Translations under genes and position numbers: made by a program | Shown here: one piece after another, positions 32,967 to 44,146 of the stretch | How positions within the stretch are numbered: position 1 is the first letter of the stretch | How the letters are laid out: each line of letters opens with the position of its first letter | Assembly: GCA_007026445.1 (NCBI GenBank) | Contig: VDMD01000030.1 | Span: 186,001 to 250,000, forward strand | Reading direction: 5' to 3' | From: Schizophyllum amplum | Taxonomy: Eukaryota; Basidiomycota; Agaricomycetes; Agaricales; Schizophyllaceae | Length of the DNA: 64,000 nt | The notes under the pieces: generated by a model | Told to the model about the DNA's origin: nothing | The model's database searches: none | Seen by the model: the letters and a program-made list of their open reading frames with translations, nothing else

Positions 32967-34837
32967 ATGGTCAACGTTGGCTACGATGAGTGTAAGCGAA
33001 CAACGACGACGATAGCGAGAACGATGAGCGCTGACCGAATACAGCGGGCGACCTCACCTGGTTGGACCCAGATACCCAAGAGACAGTCGTGTACAACCTC
33101 GGCGACATCGCCTGGGTTTTGTGTTGCACGGCTCTTGTATGGATCATGGTACCCGGCGTGGGCTTCTTCTACAGTGGACTCTTGAGGTGCGTGGCTGTCG
33201 TATACCTGAGGGAACGTACAGCTGACCCGTATGCAGACGAAAGAACGCGCTGTCCATGATCTACATGAGCCTGATGACCCTGGCTGTCGTCTCTTTCCAG
33301 GTGCGTGGTCCCCATCCCTTCAGCTTCAGATGCTCATTCTACTGTAGTGGTTCTTCTGGGGGTTCTCCCTGACGTTCAGCGAAACGGGCAGCGCGTTCAT
33401 TGGCGATCTCAGTACGTGCAAGCGCCCCGCCCCCCCTATCGCCCTCCTAACCGAGACCGTCCGACAGAGTACTTCGGGCTGAAGGGCGTCCTTGAAAGGC
33501 CCTCTATAGGCAGCACCCGCATCCCCGCCATCGTCTTCTGCGTCTACCAACTCATGTTCGCTGCCATCACGTACGTTCCCCCTTGTCCCCCGATCCTCGT
33601 CACGTGCTCAACTCTCGCGCAGGCCTATGCTGGCCCTCGGAGGCTTCGCAGAACGCGCCCATCTAGGTCCCCTCCTCGTCTTTGTCTTCGTCTGGTCCAC
33701 CCTCGTTTACGACCCGATCGCATGCTGGACGTGGAACTCCAACGGATGGACGTACGTCCTCGGAGGGTACGATTTCGCCGGTGGGACGCCGGTGCATATT
33801 TCATCGGGTACGACCGCCCTCGCGGTGTCCATATACCTAGGCAAGCGGCGCGGATATGGCACGGAAGCCCTCGCGTACAAGCCCCATAACACGACGTACG
33901 TCGTCCTCGGAACGGTCTTCCTGTGGTTTGGCTGGTTCGGCTTCAACGGCGGATCTGCGCTCTCAGCCAACCTTCGCGCTGCGCAGGCATGTATCGTCAC
34001 CAACCTCGCTGCCAGCGTCGGCGGGCTGACGTGGATGCTTTGGGTAAGTGCGACCAGCTGGAGCGCGAACCACCTACTCAAATAGCATGCCAGGACTACC
34101 GCATCGAGCGCAAATGGTCCGCAGTCGGTTTCTGCTCTGGCGCGATTGCGGGCCTCGTCGCTATCACTCCCGGTAGTGGCTTTGTCGGTGCCCCTGCTGC
34201 TGTTCTCTTTGGCTTCATGGCCGGCACTGTCTGCAACTTCGCCACCCAGATCAAATTCTTCGCAGGCTACGACGATTCGCTCGATGTGCGTCCGTTGCCT
34301 ACACAGTCTACCGCATCATTCTGACTCCGCGCCCAGGTGTTTGCTTCGCACGCTGTCGGGGGTGTTGTCGGCAACATTCTCACCGCGCTCTTCGCGCAGG
34401 CGAGCGTCGCCGGTTTCGACGGCTACACCGTCATCCCCGGCGGCTGGCTCGACCACCACTACATCCAGCTCGGGTACCACGTCGCCGACTCCGTCGCGGG
34501 CCTTGGCTACTCCTTCGCGATGACGACGCTCATCTGCTGGATCATGCACTACATCCCAGGCCTGCGCCTGCGCGTCGGCGAGTCGACGGAGCTGCTCGGC
34601 ATCGACGAGAGCGAGATGGGCGAGTTCGCGTACGACTATGTGGGCGTGGAGAGCGAGCTGCGGCCGTATTCGGTGGGTGAGTCGGGTGCGACGCGGGTGA
34701 TTGGGAGAGCGGTGCTAATTGGCGCCACAGGTGCATCGTCTGCGATCCAGGGGCACGGTACGGAGCAGTATATGATGAAGGACCGGAGCAGCATCGGGCA
34801 CAGCCTGCGTGCGACCTCTCCGACGCGCTTCGCATGA
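32967..34837 (+). CDS. Ammonium transporter, Amt/MEP family
   Basis: Exons are 32967-32991, 33045-33186, 33237-33300, 33348-33411, 33468-33570, 33623-34043, 34094-34285, 34337-34676 and 34731-34837 (eight introns of 47-56 bp), giving 485 residues. The last intron is in frame but has GTGAGT, a GCTAAT branch site and ACAG. It is an integral plasma-membrane channel for ammonium uptake. Visible family features are WIMVPGVGFFYSGLLR, RKNALSMIYMSL, DFAGGTPVHISSG with the conserved Asp and His, WFGWFGFNGGSAL, GAIAGLVAITPGSGFV, and HAVGGVVGNILTALFA with the second pore His. About eleven membrane helices are expected. A short cytosolic tail follows and ends RATSPTRFA. It looks complete and functional. 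Nitrogen-regulated expression is likely from the family but is not shown here. Confidence 0.95.
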
Positions 34838-35676
34838 GCATATGGCCTGTGCTTCGTCCTGCCGAATGGTGGCGGGACGTGAGAAACCCTCTGTCGCTCG
34901 CACGAGCAGCATCCACTCGTTTAGTGAATGGCCTATCTTGTGCCATGTGTACGGGTCGAGCTGTCGGCTGACTATCTATGTCCACGTACTGGCTGTATAT
35001 ATCCGCGTACTGTTCAGCTACCCTTCTTGTTGTTTTTTGTCTGCACCTCGCTCTGCTGCTACTGATACCAGCTGTTGCTACTGATAATAGCTGTTGCTTA
35101 CTGATACTAGCTGCTGCTACTGATGCTTGCTACCGCTATTGATACTAGTACGAAGACATTCATTCCTTGAGCTACCTCCAGTGCCCATTGTTACCTTGCC
35201 TGCTTCCGCGGATGGGCTGCTTATTATACCGCGGCGGGCTTTGTACTATAGTAATGCGAGTTCTCGGTGCTGTACCCTGGCCGGCTGTGTTCTCTGATCT
35301 CGGTGCTGTACTCTGCATTCGCGTACCATATGCTCGCCCATCTAGATTGACGATAATAATTCGGTGGGTATGGCAATGGTATTGAGCCTGCGGAGATTGT
35401 CAAAGATCCGTCCGCTGTGCCATGCTCTGGTAGAGTATATCCTCGTGCAAAAGACGCTCGTGCATGGCATGTTTGAATGAGCGCGCATGGTACGTGGGTA
35501 CAGTCAGAGTTGGACGCGCCATGTGGCGGCCCGATGCATCTCCACTGTGCCACAATTCCTACCAGACCGCGATATACTTATATGCGCCGGCAGCGTGTGC
35601 AAGCAGTGTGCAAACATACATATACGAGGGAACGGATTGAACATGACATTACTGTACTACGTGGCAAGCAGTCCTA
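34838..35676. other. Convergent 3' region, ammonium transporter and FunK1-D
   Basis: The gap holds a minisatellite (35053-35148). Close to 35676 it contains a 3' flank shared with FunK1-F (ACATATACGAGGGA... and GCAGTCCTACT near the stop codons). No gene was seen. Confidence 0.45.
35053..35148 (+). repeat. Minisatellite, five units of 19-20 bp
   Basis: Five imperfect direct copies of CTGCTGCTACTGATACTAG-like units run head to tail. The first copies are the most alike. Located about 215 bp after the transporter stop codon. Confidence 0.8.
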
Positions 35677-38338
35677 CTAGTCCAACTTCCGGCGCTTCGT
35701 CGCCTGGCCACTGCTGCTCAGCCTGTAGTTGGCCGGCACCCCCTGGCACCGCTCGCGCTCGCGCTCTAGAGCGTCCTCGTTGTAGGTGTCGCGAACGCCA
35801 GCCTGTTCCGATGTACGGAGCCTGCCGACTATGGCGGCATCGGACCGTTCGGTGCCGCGAGCTCTCCGTAGCAGTTGAGAGGGTCCTGCAACCGGAGCGG
35901 ACGTAGCGGGCGGCAGAGCAGGCGGCAGAGCAGGCGCAGCAGGTACAGGGATCTTCTTCGGGGCCACAGCCGGCTTTCTCCTCTTCTTCTCGGCTTGGAT
36001 CAGCCTCAATCGCTTCATCTGCGCAACCTCTTCGTCGTCCAGCTCGGTGTGAAGGAGCTCCCCGTCCGTAGTGAGTGCCTCGCTATCCGTCTGACCCGTC
36101 GCTTTTCTTCGGCGAGGGGCCTTCCTAGAGGGCCCGCCAGTCGATGTATCAGACTTGGCAGTGATCGGAGCGTCGGGATGCGAGAGCTTGTCAATGTGGC
36201 GTTGAAGAATCTCGGAAACATTGACGTGCATTTCTCGAGGATTCGCGGGGACTTCCCCAAGTATGACGTCGCGCAGCTCGCACATGCATGGCTTGAGGTC
36301 TTCAAAATAAGGATCGCAGACTTCGTCTAGGAATCCCGGAAACTTGTCGTCGGTGCCGTCTGCAGGGGCGCACATAATCTTCTCCTTCGCGGCGCCTACG
36401 TCGTCCATGCGGGCATCCAAGTCCAGCCATCTTCCGATGCGAGTTTTGGTGATGTCGAAGTTTTGGCGATACAAGCAATTGGGTCCTGCGAAGCATACGC
36501 AAATCCAAATAAGAACGTAGAGGAAGGATTCGAGGTCGTGATGAGGCTCGTGGGGATCTCGTCGCCCATCCTCAAAATCTCATGTGCCATGAACGGAGGG
36601 TCCCCTAAATTGACGTGTCAGCACAGGCGCAGAGCGTGCAGAGAAAGGAGTACATACTGTTCGATGAGCAATGGAAGTTCTATCGCGTTTCTCGCCAATG
36701 AATGACGCGTAATCGAGGTCGATCAACAAGCCCCTGCGTAGGCCATCCTTTGTACCCTTGGCACGTATCATGACGTTGTTGTCGCTGATGTCGGAGTGTA
36801 GTATGTGCTTCTTGTATACCAGTTCCTCGTGAGCTGCAATGCGATTAACTTTGTTCGAATGCCAACCTGAACAAATGCACACCTTCAACGCAATCTTTCA
36901 AGACGCTCAAAAGCTCCTTCTTTGAGGTGAAGTACTCGAGGTGAAGACCAAAGGGCTTCAGGACAAGGCGGTGATGATGGCGCACTTCGATGTCATCGAG
37001 CTCGTGAGCCCTATCATGGTCGCGTAACGCCTGCCGTATGGTAGCCGTGGACCGGGGATTGTCGCCTTCCATGACGGTCTCCTCCGCGACGAGGGTGATT
37101 ACGCCCTCGATGTCGGCCGCAGCTTGCAAGAATTCGGCTTCCTTATGCGCACGACTTTGATCCGCCCAGAGACTTTTGACGACAACATCCTCCTCTTCGC
37201 CAAGACCTGCATCAAGGGTGCGGCAGCGCCAGCAAACAGTGCCACGGCCACGCAAGACATCGCTGATGAAGAGCGTCTTTGTGACCTGGTACTCGATGTC
37301 CTTTACGGCGATGGTGCGTCCTCCACTAGGTAGGTTCTTGAGGGAAGGATCATATCCGAGGCGGGAGCGATCGAAGAGTGCAAGTCCTACGATGGCACGG
37401 ACGAGATAGGACGCGTGTATATCGATGTTGGCTCGGAGTGATTGCACGCAGCCAGAGCGATCGAAAATCGAGACCCAGAACTGATCGCGGACAAGTCCAA
37501 CCTCAATGTGCCACATGAGGTCGTCCTGAGTAGCGAAGCAGTTGTACGCGCCATCTCGTAGCTGCCGTGCGGTTTCAGCGATAGCAGATGCCTGGCTCTT
37601 GACTTGCGCGGCTGCTAGCACATACTTCCACGCGAGTGGCATGCCTGCAGCGCTCATGAAGAGGTCGGGCTTGCGAACGGAGTTGCCCTCAGGCATGGCG
37701 TTGTCGATGCATTCAGCACTCCATTGCCGTACTTCGGTCGTCGGAATAACGAAGCCCAGGTCCTCGTACGAGTCCCGCGCATGCTCTATGATCTCGTTGA
37801 AGAAAGCGGCGATGTCTGCCTCTTTCGACGGAGAGTTAACGTCAGGGCAATCTATCCACCTCAGATTCTCGTAGTCGTACGACGGCAGAGTCCCGAGTAG
37901 GACCCCTGGTCGAATCTCGAAGGCGGTGTCGGGAAACAGAGTGTTAAAGAGGTCGGGCATATCTTCGATGGTAGGACCCAGCTCGGAAGCCATGACCTTG
38001 TTCATCTTGGGTCTCGTGCGAAGGCTGCGAGTACCGTTCCTTTTGTCGGGCGATTCCTTGTTGACAAGATGGTTGACAGCGCGAGGTAAGCTTCCCGCCT
38101 TCTGCCGGCGCTGCGAGATGGGGCGCTGCGAGGACCAAGTGAACCGAGTAGGTCCGGGTGCACTTTCAATAGCGCTAGGGCGAAAGCGATCGGCAGTGAC
38201 GGCTGGCTCGACGTCCTGGACAATGGTCAGAAGAATGCCAGGCAGCGAAGAGATTACACGACGCACGGATACTAGTAGGCGTTCAGCGGCAGTGGCGAGG
38301 CCGGGTGGCTGGTCAGAGTCTGTATCATGGTCAGCCAT
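35677..38338 (-). pseudogene. FunK1-D: fungal-type protein kinase gene with two 1-bp deletions
   Basis: Matching segments are 38338-38267, 38215-36883, 36833-36658 and 36604-35677. The catalytic region is intact: CWRC, VVVKSLWADQSR, HSDISDNNVM and LIDLDYA. At the start of the last exon two single bases are missing compared with E and F: one in the GTLPFMA codons (about 36593) and one in GDEIPHEP (about 36553). Together they break the frame, so the summed exons are not a multiple of three. A longer intron ending at CCCACGAG (about 36548) would restore the frame but drop a conserved stretch and use a poor acceptor. The tail keeps the D/E/F signature (RRARGTE, VGRLRTSEQAG, KRRKL). Promoter and 3' flank are nearly those of F. 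Most likely a recent pseudogene, or sequence errors. Confidence 0.72.
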
Positions 38339-38380
38339 GATGAGAGTGGGCGAAGAAAGAGGAAATCAACCTTTTCAGCC

Positions 38381-38505
38381 TTTATAGTGCCCGAGTTGGG
38401 GCCAAGTCCTCGTGGTGGTTGAGTCAACGTTGTTCTTGCGTGACTGCGTGACGTGATCCACGAAGAAACGCATCACAGTGGCCAAGCTCACGTGTAGGTC
38501 ACGTG
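38381..38505 (-). promoter_or_regulatory. Conserved FunK1-D promoter
   Basis: Upstream of the D ATG are a TATA box (TTTATA at 38381-38386, TATAAA on the coding strand), TGAGTCA (38420-38426) and two CACGTG palindromes at 38489-38494 and 38500-38505. Nearly the same block precedes FunK1-E and FunK1-F. Confidence 0.65.
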
Positions 38506-38814
38506 ACTATGAGTCACATTGTCAACAACCCCTGCAGTCGCCGCCAGAGCGGAATTGTCGCCATACCTGACGCCGAGAAATCAGTGCTGAGATTTTGCTC
38601 TGCTAGCAAACAGAATGCGTCACGCATCACGCAGGTCCAAAGTCAAACAAGTACTATCTTCTCGCATCTTCACGAGACAGTACATGAACTCGTAGTAGTA
38701 TGTGTAGCTCGGAGATACTTAAATCTTCTTACTTTGCCCGAATTTATTCGAGAGCAAGGCAGAGAATACACTCGCCATCAACATGCATATTATATCACAG
38801 GATCATAGATCACA

Positions 38815-40649
38815 TTACACGAGGGAGTCGCCTTCGGTGCTCAAGTTGGTCGCCTCCGAGCTGCCATTCGACGCAGCCACGACATGTGAACCCTGCTTCA
38901 AATCCACGTCCGATCCGCAAGCAACGATCGAGTGCGCTGTCCGCGCTACAACAAAGATCGGGCTCCCACCCGCCTCCTCATTCTTGTTTGTTGTGTCGGA
39001 GTCGCTATTACTCGTGAGCTCCGACTCGATCTTGCTTGTCGCATCCGTCGTCTTGTAACTACCTACCGTTTCGTATTTGCTCATGGTTGGGACATATCCC
39101 CTAGTTGTGTCTCCCTCGGTGGTTTCGTCGTCCGGCTTCTCACGTGTCGCCGCCTTGAAGCGGAGTGACTCCGCGAGCTCTGGTGCTGACCAGCTCGTGC
39201 GCTCGCGCTGCACAAGGTAGACGATGGTCGTTGGATAGATGCCCTGATAAAGGTCAACGTTGTAACGCTGAACAAGATGACCGAACTTACTACGACGACC
39301 TGGTATCGGATCGAGTTGCATATATTCGTCATAAAATACGCCGGCGAGGCGAGGCCCTGAACAAAAGGGAAGTAGGTGAAGCTGCAAGCTGCCTATAGAT
39401 ATGCGATATCGTCAGCACTCTGGGGTTTGGTGATCGACAATGGCACCATGAGAAGGTAACCGAGCGATCGCGAAACAAAAAGACGGTCATCGACGCACCC
39501 AGTATACGAGGTACATGAGCCCGCTCTCAATGAGGAGAAGCATGATCTTCTGCGCTGGTGTGCGCCGGCTCTTTCCGGGGCGCGACAGAGAAGCGGGGCG
39601 TGCTTTGAACGCGTCACGGTGTTGCCTGGATAAATTTAGGTCAGCCCTGGCTGTTCGTACAGACGCCTAGACTCGCACATACCATGCCTTCGCAGCGATG
39701 AAGCCGGTCGCGATGAAATTGGTCGAGAAGGACAGCAGGAACATGGCGCGTTGAGACTCATTACACCTGATTGTTGGGCATGTCAAGACCGAGATGATGA
39801 CTAAAGGCTTTCAAAGACATACTGCTTTGCCTGCGTGCCGGCAATGTACCACCACTCCGACTGACCTTCGCAGCCTAGGAAGTAAAGGTAGACAGCTTCA
39901 GATACACATCTAAATCAGCAAATGCAAATGCAGGCCAGCCGGAAGACGCACCTAGATCCCCAACGAGCGGGAGGAGCATGATGGCCATGCATGCTCAGTT
40001 ATAACCCCACAATGCAGCGGCCCGCCATACGACTACGCCATCTCCGAGCATGAACTTTGCGCGTTAATAATAATGAGCCACAGCAACCGAAAGAGTTGAC
40101 GACGCGGGTACTGACCTCCATTGAGAAGATAGCTGCCTGCGCAAGCGTGCGGTCGTTCGCTCCCTTGAAGCTGTGCCACGCCTTCGGGTCCTGGAATACG
40201 CCCCGTATCTCGAGGAGAATACCATGGAACTAATGAATTGACGATGCGTTGTGAGTAAAGGACGAGGGAGAGTGATTGAACTTATACTTACCAGGCCCAT
40301 CGTGTTAATCACCTCAAGCAAAAGGCATACGGTCGACATGGCGAACATGATAATCGAAGTTATAAGAAGTGCAATCCATGGTCTGCTGCGCGGGCGGCGT
40401 TTTCTGCAGACCGGTCAGTGCTGCTTCAAGGGGAATCTGCGGGTCGTAAGTACATGATCGCCCGGATCGTCGGAGCAAAGAGTAGTGCATATGCCCCTGC
40501 GATGACATTCGATAAGCTAGTGGCATTATGGAAGGTGAAGAAGAGCGCTCACCGTATAGAATGCACTGTAGGACGAGACCCGTCGTCGATGGCTCTGTCT
40601 CCTGCGCAAGAACCGCGAGATTCTGACTGACGGTGATGTTTGTGCTCAT
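38815..40649 (-). pseudogene. Seven-helix membrane protein gene with one in-frame stop
   Basis: Ten segments join in phase: 40649-40553, 40496-40454, 40403-40292, 40229-40116, 40054-39952, 39874-39823, 39766-39683, 39625-39499, 39392-39300 and 39243-38815 (418 codons). The only fault is a TGA at 39997-39995, after WRAAALWGYN and before ACMAIMLLP; one base change from TGG would explain it. The protein resembles a common agaricomycete multi-helix family: CILYGAYALLF, ITSIIMFAMSTVCLLLEVIN, MLGDGVVVWRA, FLLSFSTNFIATGFIAAKAW, a long YPTTIVYLVQ helix and a Ser/Thr-rich cytosolic tail of about 120 residues. Function of the family is not known to me. Either a young pseudogene, a polymorphism or a sequencing error; retained splicing signals argue for a recent event. 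Confidence 0.65.
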
Positions 40650-41687
40650 CCTCGGCGGTGACGAGGAGTAGTGTTTGGGAGCCGCGCCGCGCAAAGGAAG
40701 TGCCCGCGTACGCAGATGCGGTGGTCAGAAGCTCGCGTAGATGCGTTCTCAAGGCTTATAAGTAAGGAATAGACGCCTGAGACGCGCCTGAGAGCGCCCG
40801 AGGAGACAGGACATCAACAAACGCAGAGGGCCGGTAGGCACTCGATACGGCGATACGGCAAACAGTTGGGGATATCGGCGTGGTCGCGATTCGTACGATA
40901 ACCGGCATGCCTACACGGCAGATGTCCTTCTAGGATATGGGGATGCAAGAAGGGCGAAAAACATATGTGAAAGCTGTTATAGACGCCTTCGGACTGAAAG
41001 CAGCGGTTGAAGAGGAAGCCACGTCGCGATCATGGAGTCCTTGTTATTAGGCACCAGTTCCAGGAGGAGTACAGAGAGAGGATCAGGGGACCCTTCCAGG
41101 AGGTCTCCTTGGCTTCCAGGTCAGTTCCAGGTCATGCGCCGACGCTTCTGTTTTACCAAAATTTCGAGACCAAGAGGCTGTTAGTCCAATGCATTTGGCC
41201 TAGCTGCAGTGACTACGACCTAGTCCTGGAGCCAGAATAGCTCTTTCGCCGGAGAAGCGCCCATGAGAGAGAAGAGCAGGAGAAGAGCCCACATCGTGAG
41301 AACAGACCACGCACGTGTCAGTCCGGGCCGAAAATGATCAGATCACGTTCACGTGGCGCCGCCGACCTTTCTTCTGCTGCTCAGAACCTTTCTTTTCCAA
41401 GACCTTCGACGTATAGCCGCAGTGTATACCATCAAGTCCTCGCATCGACGAGTTATAATGTCCCTGGTGAAATCTAATACTACGCTCAAGTCGACCGTAT
41501 TGATCTGCCTTTCTGCTTTGCGGCTCGCCTCTGCCGACTCCCGAGGCCTTTGTATCAGTCTGAGGTAGAACTAAGAACAGCAAGCTCATCACGCTTTGGT
41601 CATTGGGTCTGTGACCTTGAGGGTCTTCCGCAGGCAAGGGGCAGAGGTCAACGCTCAGGAGGCGCTTTCCACGTCCCGTCATCGTCC
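40650..41687. other. Divergent gap, membrane protein gene / Z3
   Basis: No gene or repeat was supported here. Short upstream exons of Z3 could lie in 41460-41687, but none joined convincingly. Confidence 0.35.
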
Positions 41688-43277
41688 ATGAAGCTACAGT
41701 CACTGATGGCGATGAAGCCACTGCCGCCGAGAAAGCTGCTTGTTCCAGACGACAACACTGTGATGGACGAACACGTCGTCATGAAGGGCCGTGCTGTTCC
41801 ACCTCTGCGATCTGACCTTCCCTGGCTCGTCTCTGGCGATCAAGTGGCCGACGTCGTGGAGGACACTGACGACGATGAGGAGGCCGCCACAGCAAGTCAA
41901 TGCAGCGATATTGCTCCGTCGGAGACTGTTACTCTGTTCGACGAACTCCAATTTGCGGATGATGCCCTCGATACCGACCGGGCCACTGCTTGCTCAACGA
42001 CCCCTCGCGTAATGTGCGCCGCATCCCCAAGATGGCCACATCCCTCTGCTTCGCTCGAATCATTTCCGAATGCGCAGACAGACCAATTCTCCGCGCAGTC
42101 TGCCCAAGAGCCCGCCTCAGATTTGTCTGAAACCTTGGAAGAAACAATGCTCAGGCGCCGGCAGGTCTGGCTGTCTATCGTTCTCAACTCCTCCGATGAA
42201 TCACAGACGCCGACGTCAAGGGGAACTAGGCTTACCGTTCAGTCTCCTCGGCAACCTCCCGGGAGCGCTCAAATTCAAGGCAGCGCCTCTCTCAAAGACT
42301 TTCCTCCGTCGCCTGGCAGGCCATCGCCGGACTTGCATCTTGCCTCCGATGATGTACAAGACACAGGGAGGACGCGGTCACGCAAAATGACACCGTCGAT
42401 GGCAGCGAAAACGCCGTTGCCGGGGCTTGGCCACCATATCCCGTCGACTGCCGGACGTCGCGCGAAAGCGCCTCATCCTCGAGGCCTCCCGCTGGCCTAC
42501 TCTTCGAAGGACAGGGAGTCGAAGAAGGTTGATGATGCCGAACCTCAGAGGGAAAATCTCAAGGACAAGGACAGGTGAGTGGCTCATAACTCGATGAAAT
42601 CGTCTGTTTGACTTGCCGATTCATTCAGGACTCGCCACCGCGAGGGACCGCAAAGCAACGATTTTGGCGCTCCTTTAATACTGGAGCCCGTCATAAAACG
42701 TCGCCGAACAGACGTGTCGGCTCACTATCAAACTGTGTTCAGGGCTAGGCCGTTGAACTCGCATACGTTGCCGCCTCTTCAACCACCCGAGGCGCATGAC
42801 ATGCCCGTCGTCGCGGCGCGTACATCCGAATCTAATTCCTCTGACATCATGCCACCACCGTCTGTCAACTCACGGACAACCGTCCCTATCTCATTGCCCT
42901 CTCAACCATCCCGGGCTGCGGTCCTTCGCTGGAAGACCTGTGCCGTCCCCGATCGCACGTCAAACTTCAGGGAATCATGTCCATGGAAACTCAAGGAAGA
43001 AGGCTACGTGCCCTGCAACGAACTCATCGAAGGCAATACTATCGACGAATTCCTCATCCACCTGCACGAACATATCATTGACGTTCATAAACCCCAAGTC
43101 GAGACGAGCGGCAAGCATGCGGGCAAATTTGCTTGTCGTGCATACAAGGAAAACGGGCTCGTCTGCAAGCAGGAAATCATATCGAAGGTCAAGGGAAGAC
43201 TTGCGATTCATGTCGCCAAGGTACATTTCAACGGCATACCAGTCGAAGGACGCTCCCGCAATCTCTTTCACGGTTGA
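41688..43277 (+). CDS. Z3: disordered protein with double Cys/His zinc-finger C-terminus
   Basis: Exons are 41688-42574 and 42629-43277 (intron 54 bp), giving 511 residues. The start is tentative: the frame is open upstream, but 41688 is the first ATG. The N-terminal 400 residues are acidic or Ser/Pro-rich (EDTDDDEEA), with basic patches; KRRRTD in exon 2 may be a nuclear signal. The C-terminus has C-x11-C-x18-H-x4-H (CPWKLKEEG...HIIDVH) and C-x9-C-x14-H-x4-H, then NLFHG. It is the closest relative of Z2: both share the finger and the intron at KDR/KDM before TR. It stands 14 kb from Z2, between a membrane protein gene and a coiled-coil gene. Role unknown. Confidence 0.7.
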
Positions 43278-44146
43278 TACCGTCGAACGACGCAATGACG
43301 GCCGTTTCGGAGGCTTGAAGCTTGAGCGCTCAAAGTCGGTCTCTTTCTATCTGATTTTTCCTACTCTACTGCATCTTTAATATACGAATTATATACGCTG
43401 GGATGGCTGCTATGTACACATCCGACACTCATTGCTCGCCGTCTTGTCTCATCCATACATCGTGTGTGTAAATATCATGTTTGCTACAACTTACCATTTG
43501 TTGTATGGTCCCTCCCTCCCAAACTCAACCATCTGTCACTCTGCATACACACCTCATACCTCCCCTAAACCAACCCAATGACATGAATGTGTCGGACGCC
43601 TTGGTTGTAAAGGCCAGTAGGTGCATGTGGGTCCAGAATTGATGATCACGTTCCTGATCGAAATCCCACGCCTTCGGAAAGCTGGAAATGAATTCCGACG
43701 AGGCGAACATTCCCTTGCGCTATCATCGCGCTCGTCGTCTCCGCCGTCCTCGACACCCATCTTGTCGCTGCGTCGGACGACGACAACAGGGACTACGGCT
43801 GCAGCTATTGTACAAGCGCAGCAACTCCACACTCTATTCCCTCTCCAACGAAACGACGCGAGTCTGCAAGTGTCCGAGCGACGTGCCTCCCCTGGCTGCG
43901 GGGCATATCGAGCGTCTGGCAGACCAGAGTAGACCTCTTTGCTACTGCTAAGGTGTGGCTAGCCGGGCTGCTTACAGTGCACAACGTACTGAATTCGCGA
44001 ACAGAAACCTTGCGCATCGAACCGCGCGCTTATCCGGCTTTTGGTCCTCAGCAGAGCTGTGGTAGACCGACGGTAGTGCGCGAGTACAGTAGGTGCAGTG
44101 ACTACATGCTTGCGGCAGGCGCTGACATGCAATATAGCATACCGCA
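43278..44146. other. Gap, Z3 to coiled-coil protein
   Basis: Intergenic sequence of two genes in the same direction. Overlapping short frames on both strands were judged to be chance. Nothing else was seen. Confidence 0.35.

Noticed and set aside
35688..35906. Plus-strand frames over the tail of FunK1-D that resemble frames over the tail of FunK1-F (57744-58103)
   Set aside because: They are antisense shadows of the conserved kinase tail; the similarity comes from the paralogy.
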